Below are positions 57,667-64,000 of a stretch of 64,000 nucleotides of DNA, one piece after another. Location of the stretch: positions 1,674,001 through 1,738,000 of the forward strand of contig NZ_CP097291.1 of assembly GCF_027595165.1 (NCBI RefSeq), given 5' to 3'. Source of the DNA: Providencia sp. PROV188. Lineage in GTDB: Bacteria; Pseudomonadota; Gammaproteobacteria; Enterobacterales; Enterobacteriaceae. Below the pieces are notes generated by a model. That model made no database searches and was not told the DNA's origin. It saw only the letters and a program-made list of their open reading frames with translations. How positions within the stretch are numbered: position 1 is the stretch's first letter; each line of letters opens with the position of its first letter. The position numbers and the translations under genes are program-made.

Positions 57667-58434
57667 ATGAATAAAAGCACTAAATTTACATTAATTGCTA
57701 TGTTGGTGGGGGTTTCTACTTGTGCGAGTGCGGTAACGGAATCTGCACAAAGCCAAACGTATGAAACAGAAAGGTCGGATGTAACAATTGGGGGAACACA
57801 AGGCGCTCATGGGCCATATGGTGGTTCTATAGGTGCTCCGGGTATTGGTCATCGTGATAAAGCTAATGGGAAAAAAATATCATTCTCGAGTTTAGCGAGA
57901 ATTGTGATGCTCCCTAAAGAAGGTAATGTTTATATTGTCCCTGGAACTCCACAGCATGAAGTCGATATGGGAAAATTCCAATTTTCTAAAATCGCGGATG
58001 CAGAAGTTTATTATGGGGATTGGTCACAAACTGGAACGGAAGACGATGCTAAGCATACCGCTTTCTTCTCTGGCCAAGATGCAACAACAGCGGTACCAAC
58101 CGAAGGTAAAGCCACTTACACCATTGCAGGAATTAACCAATATGATGGTGAGAAAAAGCTTCCAGGTAGTTTTGAGGCGAACTTTGGGGATAAAGATTAT
58201 ACTGGGTCATTACAAGGAACTGCACATAGTTATGATTTTAAAGGAAAAATAATGGATGGAGGTTCGTTTTCTGGGGATGCCATTGTTAAAAATCTCGAAA
58301 ACACTCAGCAGAATACAGGTTTGAGTTATGGGCGCTTCTTTGGTGAGAATGCGGAACATGTTGGTGGTGTGTTGGTATTTAATGATAATCACAAACATGA
58401 TACTGCCTTTGGTGGTAGCCAAACCGAAGAGTAA
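57667..58434 (+). CDS. Hemophilin-like secreted heme-binding protein (Slam/T11SS cargo)
   Basis: This 255-residue protein has a signal peptide ending CASA at residue 22, with no valid lipobox, so it is soluble. A Gly/His-rich segment (GGTQGAHGPYGGSIGAPGIG; His48 and His62) resembles the heme-clamping loop region of hemophilins. The C-terminal half is a predicted small beta-barrel ending GLSYGRFFGENAEHVGGVLV, the C-terminal signature of TbpB/hemophilin-type Slam cargo. The ATG at 57667 has AAGGAAA upstream; the ORF's TTG six bases earlier is unlikely. The Slam gene follows after a strong hairpin, then a TonB-dependent receptor and tonB, the known hemophilin layout of Acinetobacter and Xenorhabdus. 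Heme binding is inferred. Confidence 0.8.
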   Translation: MNKSTKFTLIAMLVGVSTCASAVTESAQSQTYETERSDVTIGGTQGAHGPYGGSIGAPGIGHRDKANGKKISFSSLARIVMLPKEGNVYIVPGTPQHEVDMGKFQFSKIADAEVYYGDWSQTGTEDDAKHTAFFSGQDATTAVPTEGKATYTIAGINQYDGEKKLPGSFEANFGDKDYTGSLQGTAHSYDFKGKIMDGGSFSGDAIVKNLENTQQNTGLSYGRFFGENAEHVGGVLVFNDNHKHDTAFGGSQTEE

Positions 58435-58476
58435 TTTCTTTATTTAACACTCTTTGTTTAGCAATATGATTGTTAT

Positions 58477-58506
58477 CAGGTAGGCAAAAGTTATTTTGCC
58501 TACCTG
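58477..58506 (+). terminator. Strong hairpin between cargo and Slam genes (probable partial terminator)
   Basis: CAGGTAGGCAAAA pairs perfectly with TTTTGCCTACCTG (13 bp) around GTTA, followed by TATTTTTATG. It lies 43 bases after the cargo stop and 30 before the Slam start. Partial termination here would give more cargo than translocator. Confidence 0.75.
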
Positions 58507-58535
58507 TATTTTTATGGGAAAAAAAAGGAAAACGG

Positions 58536-59960
58536 ATGAAAAAAACAATCAGCAAGATTGAGGTATTAATTCTATTATTGTTTTCTGTAAATTCATTTTC
58601 TGAGCAAAGCTATGGCGGTCAACAATATGGGCAACAACAATATGAACAAATAATCGGATTTTTAACTGAAATAAATAACACAAGAAATAATTCGTCAAAT
58701 ATAATTCCACTTAAAATAAACAAAAATGTCGACGACCTTGGTTTTATTCTTTATGATTTAACCAATCGGCAGCAGTTTCAAAAAATCGATGAACTATTAC
58801 CTGATTATCTAAATGATAAAAATCACGATAAAGGTATGGTGGATTATATTTCAGCAGAAAGGGCTTATTTTAATGGTGATTACCCATTGTCACTTAAGTT
58901 TTATTTAAAAATAGTTAATGAAAACCCTAACTCAGTGTTTTCTAAAATGAAACTGGCTCATATCTATATAAAGAATAGTTATTATCGTGAAGCATTAGTT
59001 TTATACGGAAAAATAAAGAATAAATATCGAGTAGGTTTACCTGAAGAGCGAATAAAACAGATAGACAGTGAAATTACAGCATTAGAAAATCGAGCTAATT
59101 GGCAGGGAAATTTCAATGCGGATTTAAAGTATGACACAAACTATACCGAGGCTCACGGTAACAAGGAACAGCAATGTAATTCGATGTGGTGCATGCAAGG
59201 TAGCGAAATCAAATCCGGTTTGGTGTATGGCTTTTCAGGAAATGCCAATAAAGTCCTTTGGCAGAATCGAGGACATTCACTGTTGGCCAGCCTTGGTGGA
59301 TACGTATGGGAATACCCACATCGCTCAGTAAAAAGGCGTTTTTCAAGTTATTCATCAGTAAGCTATCAGTATCTTTATGGGAATAAAAAGATCGCTTTTT
59401 CACCGATTGTAGATATTAATTGGCGAGGGCATTTGTTTGACCATTACAGTGTCGGCGCGAGCATTACAGGGGCATACTCCCCTAGTAATAAGCTTTATTT
59501 GCTATCCAATCTAACGTATAAAAATCAAGCTTTCTTTGGGAAACGAGTATCGCGATCAGGTTATGATATTAATTATAGTATAACGGCAATTTATTCGGTC
59601 AATCCACAATGGAGCTTATTTTCAAATTTATATGGTGGTAAAAACATTGAGCAATATAAAAGTGACAGTTATCAAGTGTCAGGGTTAACTGTGGGCTCAA
59701 TCAATGTATTTAGCTCGAATAAGTTAGTCAATAAATTAACAAGTAGTAATCATAAGTTTTTTGATTTTGACAGTGCACTTAATACAAAGCGACACGATGA
59801 ATCATGGGAGTTAAATAGCCAAATAACCCTATTAGGCCACACATTTTTATCATTAACACCAACACTGTATGTTAATTATAAATTCAATGATAGCAGTGCA
59901 AAAATAAGCTATTCCTATAATAAAAGCGAAGTGGGTTTAAATTTAAGTAAAACGTTTTAG
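58536..59960 (+). CDS. Slam / type XI secretion outer-membrane translocator
   Basis: This 474-residue protein has a signal peptide ending NSFS at about residue 22, then a periplasmic helical domain to about residue 185. Its TPR-like repeats include YISAERAYFNGDYPLSLKFYLKI and KMKLAHIYIKNSYYREALVLYGKI in part. A beta-barrel follows from ANWQGNFNADLKYDTNYTEA to the C-terminal Phe. This matches surface lipoprotein assembly modifiers (Slam; DUF560 barrel), which move cargo across the outer membrane. The ATG at 58536 follows AAAGGAAAACGG and removes 22 non-conserved residues. The TonB-dependent receptor gene starts 18 bases later. Confidence 0.85.
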   Translation: MKKTISKIEVLILLLFSVNSFSEQSYGGQQYGQQQYEQIIGFLTEINNTRNNSSNIIPLKINKNVDDLGFILYDLTNRQQFQKIDELLPDYLNDKNHDKGMVDYISAERAYFNGDYPLSLKFYLKIVNENPNSVFSKMKLAHIYIKNSYYREALVLYGKIKNKYRVGLPEERIKQIDSEITALENRANWQGNFNADLKYDTNYTEAHGNKEQQCNSMWCMQGSEIKSGLVYGFSGNANKVLWQNRGHSLLASLGGYVWEYPHRSVKRRFSSYSSVSYQYLYGNKKIAFSPIVDINWRGHLFDHYSVGASITGAYSPSNKLYLLSNLTYKNQAFFGKRVSRSGYDINYSITAIYSVNPQWSLFSNLYGGKNIEQYKSDSYQVSGLTVGSINVFSSNKLVNKLTSSNHKFFDFDSALNTKRHDESWELNSQITLLGHTFLSLTPTLYVNYKFNDSSAKISYSYNKSEVGLNLSKTF

Positions 59961-59978
59961 TTCGTATTGAGATTTAAT

Positions 59979-62900
59979 ATGAAAGTAACAGCAGTGGTAG
60001 CAATGAAAATTGCCACAGGGTTAACGATGGGTGTCATTTCACTTTCGTCTTATGCCAGCTCAAGGGAACAGGTGGGCAATATACAAGTAAAAGACCAGAC
60101 TGATACGATTAAAATACGGGATCAAAAGGGTGCTGATGACCAATATGATAAAGACGAATCAAATATCTATATCAGCAAAGAAGCGGTCGAGCGTTATAAA
60201 GGCACTAACCCCGCCGATATTTTGAATCATGGCATTGGTGTTTATAGCGGTGATGCACGTAATAGTGGGGCGTTAGACCCAAATATTCGAGGCATTCAAG
60301 GTCAAGGGCGTGTACCTGTTACGGTGGATGGTACGGAGCAAGCCATCACCGTGTGGCGTGGCTACAACGGGGCCAATAACCGAAACTATGTAGACCCCAA
60401 TATGATCAGCAGTATCACCGTAGTAAAAAGCCCGATGTTAGATCGTGATATTCGTACCTCTATTGGTGGTGGCGTGGCAGTAAAAACCCTCAGCATTGAT
60501 GATATTGTCCCATCAGATGAACGTTTTTCTGTCGATCTTAAACTTGAAACACGAACTAATTCAACAAAGCCTCGAATCAATCAATTACATCTTGGAAGCG
60601 ATTATAGAGATAACCCTATGCTCATGGATAGTTTGCTTAATCACTATGATGACTCTCTGTCGTTAGTGAGGTTCCGAGACCCAGAGACAACGGTAGAGCC
60701 AGACCAACCAGGAAGTTCCAATTTCTTTAATTTAAAAGACAGTGCAATGCGAGTAGCACTGGGGTTACGGCAAGACAAATTTGACTTGTTATTTGCATAT
60801 AGCCACCGAAACCAAGGTAACTATTTTGCGGGGCGTCATGGCGCAAACTATTTCCGAGAACCAATTATTCCTCGAGACAATAAATACTCAGAAAAAACGT
60901 TAGATCCTAATATCCCTTTTGTTGCCAATGTTTACTTGCCAACTAAAGAAGTAGGTAATACTTCCAGTAATATCGAAACTTTTCTGCAAAAAATGAATGT
61001 GCAGCTCTCTGAATCCCAGAGTGTCTCCTTCGGCTATGTGCATACCAAAAGCCATTATGGGGAAATTATGCCCTCGCAAATTCGCTTTCATGATTTGGCA
61101 GGGGAAATTCCCCAATGGCCGTTGGCAAATCTTAGTTTAGGCTCTCTCTATGTTAACTATGGATTTAAACCCAGCGACCAGCCGTTTTTTGATTTTCAGT
61201 TAAGTTATTGGCTAACAAAAATGGATTTAAATTCTAATACGGCGGGTGACTTGCCTAGGCAAGCGATGGAGTATGACTGGTATGTAAATGGTAATCGTAG
61301 AAATCCACATGTTAACGGGAAATTAGTAGATGGAATAAAACTGAGTCAACTCAATGATAGGCAAGGTATTTCCTTATCTAATAAGACCCAATTACTGCCT
61401 AGCTTTGATGTGACTTTCATTGGTAACTTTACAAATGAGAAAATTCACAGTCATGATGATATTTATGACCCTAACGCAGAAATACCTAAATACAGCTCAT
61501 TTCGGGCTATCCCTCGTGAAGGAAAGCGCCAAGAGTACAGTGGAGCAATTAGATTGGATTGGCGACCAACGGATTGGCTAAATGTCAATGCAGGTATTCA
61601 GTATCAAAATTATTGGTCGCGAGATTTATTAAGAGAACGCCGATTAAAAGTAAAAGATGAGTGCTTTGCTATGCATCAAATTGAGACAGCTATGAACTTT
61701 GAATACTCTCGGCCGTTAACGGAAGAGGAAGCGCGTAAAGTGAGAGAGTATGTGGATAACAAAGGACGTACTTTTGATGGTTACAATAAGACAGGGCTCT
61801 GGCCGGATAGTACCATTGGTGTTTCTAAAATTGAGTGGTTTGTCGCAGAAGCATTATCACTTCCTAAGTATTCCCTAAAAAAAGCCGAGCACTATTCTAC
61901 AATCCATGAAGAGTATGAGGGATTTCGTATTACCGGATTCGACTATATCAAATGGCGGGTGGATGAAGATGGCAAACTCACTACAGAGAAAAACCCATTC
62001 TATAATGGGAAAATTGACCTATCAGAAGAAGTGATTGACCCGATTAGCCAGAAAAAAGTGAAAGCAATTATAGCCTATCGTGCTCCAAATAAAGAATGGG
62101 ACTATATTTTAGTCAGTGAGAATGAAAAGTATAAAAAACCGGGTAAACGTATTAACTCAGCGTGGAGCCCATCACTGGGAGGTTCAATTTACCTTTCAGA
62201 AAATGATCGCGTTTTTGCTCGTTATGCTGAAACCGTTAGAATGCCAAGTATTTTTGAAGATACCATCGGTTTTTCTGGCGGAGGTAAAGTCACTATAGGG
62301 CATCACCCCTTTAAGCCAGAACGTAGCCATACTTTTGAAATCGGTTATGTACGTAATTTGCAAAGTTGGTTGAAAGCAGAAAATGCCGCCGATTTTAGAA
62401 TCAATTACTACCATAATATTATCGATAATGCGTTTGATCGTGATGGTAATTTGGTTTTTGCGCAAATGGATCAGCACCGAACCGCCGGTTTAGAAGTGTT
62501 AGCCCGCTATGATAATGGGCGTTTCTTTGGCGATTTAGGGGTAGATTTCCGACTGAAAAATGAAGTTTGTGATGATGCTTCGATGGTTCTCTTAGACCCG
62601 TTGAACAAGTTCAAAGGGTCAATTTGTACTGAAGGTGGCTTTCCACTCGGTTATCTCCGAACCCAGTTGCAACCTAAATACAGTATCCATACTAATCTTG
62701 GTATGCGCTTCTTTAATGAAAGTTTGGAAGTTGGCGGGCGGGTGCGATATCACGCCAAAACAGAAAATAAAGATGAAGCACAGATGGCGAGCAAGTTTGG
62801 CCCTTCCTATTCACCTTTAAACAATAACCCGATGAGTGGGAATGCGGTATTTGTCACCGATGCCTATGTCACTTATCAAGTGAATAAGAACCTGTTAGTG

Positions 62901-63011
62901 GAATTGTTGGCCTCTAACGTATTAAACGAATATTACATTGACCCGCTGACACGTAGCATGATGCCAGCACCGGGGAGATCCCTTCGTTTAAGTGTGACCA
63001 GTCACTTCTAA
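59979..63011 (+). CDS. TonB-dependent outer-membrane heme/hemoprotein receptor
   Basis: This 1010-residue protein has a signal peptide ending SYAS near residue 28, then a plug domain (NPADILNHGIGVYSGDARNSGALDPNIRGIQGQGRVPVTVDG in part) and a 22-strand-type barrel ending LRLSVTSHF with C-terminal Phe. It is large, like hemoglobin/hemophilin receptors (HphR-type). YAETVRMPSIFED and NVLNEYYIDP are common TBDT barrel signatures. GNIQVKD near the N-terminus may be the TonB box. The ATG at 59979 is preferred over the TTG at 59967, although its ribosome site is weak. It would take heme from the secreted cargo. Confidence 0.88.
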   Translation: MKVTAVVAMKIATGLTMGVISLSSYASSREQVGNIQVKDQTDTIKIRDQKGADDQYDKDESNIYISKEAVERYKGTNPADILNHGIGVYSGDARNSGALDPNIRGIQGQGRVPVTVDGTEQAITVWRGYNGANNRNYVDPNMISSITVVKSPMLDRDIRTSIGGGVAVKTLSIDDIVPSDERFSVDLKLETRTNSTKPRINQLHLGSDYRDNPMLMDSLLNHYDDSLSLVRFRDPETTVEPDQPGSSNFFNLKDSAMRVALGLRQDKFDLLFAYSHRNQGNYFAGRHGANYFREPIIPRDNKYSEKTLDPNIPFVANVYLPTKEVGNTSSNIETFLQKMNVQLSESQSVSFGYVHTKSHYGEIMPSQIRFHDLAGEIPQWPLANLSLGSLYVNYGFKPSDQPFFDFQLSYWLTKMDLNSNTAGDLPRQAMEYDWYVNGNRRNPHVNGKLVDGIKLSQLNDRQGISLSNKTQLLPSFDVTFIGNFTNEKIHSHDDIYDPNAEIPKYSSFRAIPREGKRQEYSGAIRLDWRPTDWLNVNAGIQYQNYWSRDLLRERRLKVKDECFAMHQIETAMNFEYSRPLTEEEARKVREYVDNKGRTFDGYNKTGLWPDSTIGVSKIEWFVAEALSLPKYSLKKAEHYSTIHEEYEGFRITGFDYIKWRVDEDGKLTTEKNPFYNGKIDLSEEVIDPISQKKVKAIIAYRAPNKEWDYILVSENEKYKKPGKRINSAWSPSLGGSIYLSENDRVFARYAETVRMPSIFEDTIGFSGGGKVTIGHHPFKPERSHTFEIGYVRNLQSWLKAENAADFRINYYHNIIDNAFDRDGNLVFAQMDQHRTAGLEVLARYDNGRFFGDLGVDFRLKNEVCDDASMVLLDPLNKFKGSICTEGGFPLGYLRTQLQPKYSIHTNLGMRFFNESLEVGGRVRYHAKTENKDEAQMASKFGPSYSPLNNNPMSGNAVFVTDAYVTYQVNKNLLVELLASNVLNEYYIDPLTRSMMPAPGRSLRLSVTSHF

Positions 63012-63015
63012 GGCT

Positions 63016-63046
63016 CAGCCCCAGCAAAGCACATTTGCTGGGGCTG
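63016..63046 (+). other. Perfect hairpin between receptor and tonB genes
   Basis: CAGCCCCAGCAAA pairs perfectly with TTTGCTGGGGCTG (13 bp) around GCACA. No T-run follows; the tonB ribosome site starts right after, so it may limit tonB translation or protect the upstream mRNA. Confidence 0.7.
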
Positions 63047-63061
63047 ATTAGGAATATCGCC

Positions 63062-63841
63062 ATGAATTATTTTCGAATTTATTATGGATTACCGCTTTCT
63101 GGCTTATTACACGGCACCATTATTTATTTCTGTTTTTTTGCATTCAATTCATTGTCATTCAAAATGACAGCACCGTTAATTTCGCCAGTAGTGACCGTCG
63201 CGTTAACCCAGTTTTTAGTTGAGCAACAAGTGAGCATCCCCCAAGAAAGCCAATCGGTAACTGGCGGTGAACTCAATGTTATTGAGGAGCTTGAGTACGC
63301 CAATATCAAGGTCAGAAAGCAGCGTAACCAGCAAGATAATACCTCAAATACCGTCGCTGAAAGAACACCCAAAGAAGTGAAATCTGAAAAACGTAGTTCT
63401 ATAAAAAATAAGGCTAAGCCGGAAGAAAAAACCAAGAAAGAAAGCCTTCGAGATGATTTGCAAACCCAAAGAGCTAAAGAAGGAGAAAACACAGCAAATT
63501 CTTTAGCAGCAGGGCAGCAAGGTGATCTCGCTCATTTTTCTGATGGTGAAAATAGCATCAATGCCAAACAGCGCTATTTAGACCAGATCAAACGGGAAAT
63601 TGATAGACATAAACAGTACCCGCGACGAGCACGCAAAATGCGTATACAAGGGGGTATTCAAGTTCAGTTTGATGTCACAGAGAAAGGTGAGTTGGTCAAT
63701 GCGAAAGTGGTGGATTCAGAAAAGAGCCAATTTTTTGAACAGGCGATATTGGATGCGATTAAGCGTTGCAAGCCACTCGGTAAGCCGCCTGAAAATATGA
63801 ACAGAAAAATGATATTAAAAATTAACTTCAAGTTAGACTAA
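63062..63841 (+). CDS. Dedicated TonB-like energy transducer
   Basis: This 259-residue protein has one N-terminal transmembrane helix with the SxxxH motif (Ser13, His17 in LSGLLHG) needed for ExbBD coupling. A long Lys/Glu/Arg-rich linker follows in place of the usual Pro-rich one. The C-terminal TonB domain contains KQYPRRARKMRIQGGIQVQF (YPxxAR motif) and ends LKINFKLD. The ATG at 63062 has TAGGAATATCGCC before it. As last gene of the operon it probably energises the adjacent receptor. exbB/exbD are not in the window. Confidence 0.88.
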   Translation: MNYFRIYYGLPLSGLLHGTIIYFCFFAFNSLSFKMTAPLISPVVTVALTQFLVEQQVSIPQESQSVTGGELNVIEELEYANIKVRKQRNQQDNTSNTVAERTPKEVKSEKRSSIKNKAKPEEKTKKESLRDDLQTQRAKEGENTANSLAAGQQGDLAHFSDGENSINAKQRYLDQIKREIDRHKQYPRRARKMRIQGGIQVQFDVTEKGELVNAKVVDSEKSQFFEQAILDAIKRCKPLGKPPENMNRKMILKINFKLD

Positions 63842-63865
63842 TACTGAAATCGCTAACAAAATCAA

Positions 63866-63903
63866 GCCGCTATGGCGTTATATAAATATAGCGATATAGC
63901 GGC
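63866..63903. terminator. Hairpin between tonB-like gene and minE
   Basis: GCCGCTAT pairs with ATAGCGGC, with an inner GCG/... region around TTATATAAATAT. No clear T-run in either direction; it lies between the two convergent stops. Confidence 0.5.
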
Positions 63904-63914
63904 ATTGTACAATA

Positions 63915-64000
63915 TTACTGTTCTGCTGGTTTTGCTTCTTTAACGTCTTTACCTTCTTCCGCTTCAGGAAGGGTGACGTTTAATTCGAGAACAGAAATAT
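63915..64000 (-). CDS. minE: Cell division topological specificity factor MinE, 3' end only
   Basis: Only the last 27 residues are in the window: ISVLELNVTLPEAEEGK followed by DVKEAKPAEQ and a stop. The first part matches the E. coli MinE C-terminus (ISILELNVTLPEAEELK), which ends there. This copy is longer by roughly ten residues with an Ala/Lys/Glu tail. MinE positions the MinCD division inhibitor. The start is beyond the window. Confidence 0.85.
   Translation of the reverse strand, partial: ISVLELNVTLPEAEEGKDVKEAKPAEQ

Overview
The window is a piece of gammaproteobacterial chromosome. Almost every housekeeping gene is recognisably enterobacterial, with E. coli-like protein lengths and local gene order. 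The moderate-to-low GC, the two ERIC repeats, and the accessory content (a Slam/hemophilin locus, low-GC fimbrial and bacteriocin islands) point to the Morganellaceae, most likely Providencia. The genus is an inference from sequence style; no search was run.

Layout. 1-5152: a catabolic operon (DadA-like FAD oxidoreductase, DapA-like lyase/deaminase, aldehyde dehydrogenase, Na+/alanine-type symporter) that fits trans-4-hydroxyproline or D-amino-acid use. 5166-5253: tRNA-Ser(GGA) with its own promoter. 5595-12815: ghrA, ycdY, a ynfC-like gene, yceB, mdtH, rimJ, murJ, with two ERIC elements. 12885-14702: glnK-amtB behind a sigma-54 promoter and two NtrC sites. 14783-22148: argS, yecM, cutC, a run of hairpins, cmoAB, yecN, a Nudix gene and a DUF4377-type lipoprotein. 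22500-27953: aspS-nudB-yebC-ruvC and, behind a LexA box, ruvAB. 28154-28567: a small lipoprotein gene under a strong Fur-box match. 28664-33689: znuBC/znuA around a Zur box, then mepM and lpxM. 33911-39741: a low-GC chaperone-usher fimbrial island with a LysR-type regulator, lying between lpxM and pykA (neighbours in E. coli). 39815-46953: pykA, hexR, zwf, pdxK, mdtJI; edd-eda are not next to zwf. 47115-49498: an AT-rich island with a gene remnant, a pore-forming colicin-like gene interrupted by one in-frame TAA, and its convergent immunity gene. 49855-57150: yoaB, yoaA, tsaB, yeaY, fadD (with a FadR site), rnd. 57667-63841: a four-gene type XI (Slam) secretion and heme-uptake operon. 63915-64000: the 3' end of minE.

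The most interesting parts are two. First, the hemophilin-like cargo, Slam outer-membrane translocator, TonB-dependent receptor and dedicated TonB form a self-contained secretion-plus-uptake system; a perfect terminator-like hairpin between cargo and Slam probably makes cargo exceed translocator. Second, the chromosomal colicin/immunity pair has a probable N-terminal TonB box, and a single TTA-to-TAA change would explain the loss of a complete A/B/N-type pore domain while immunity is kept.
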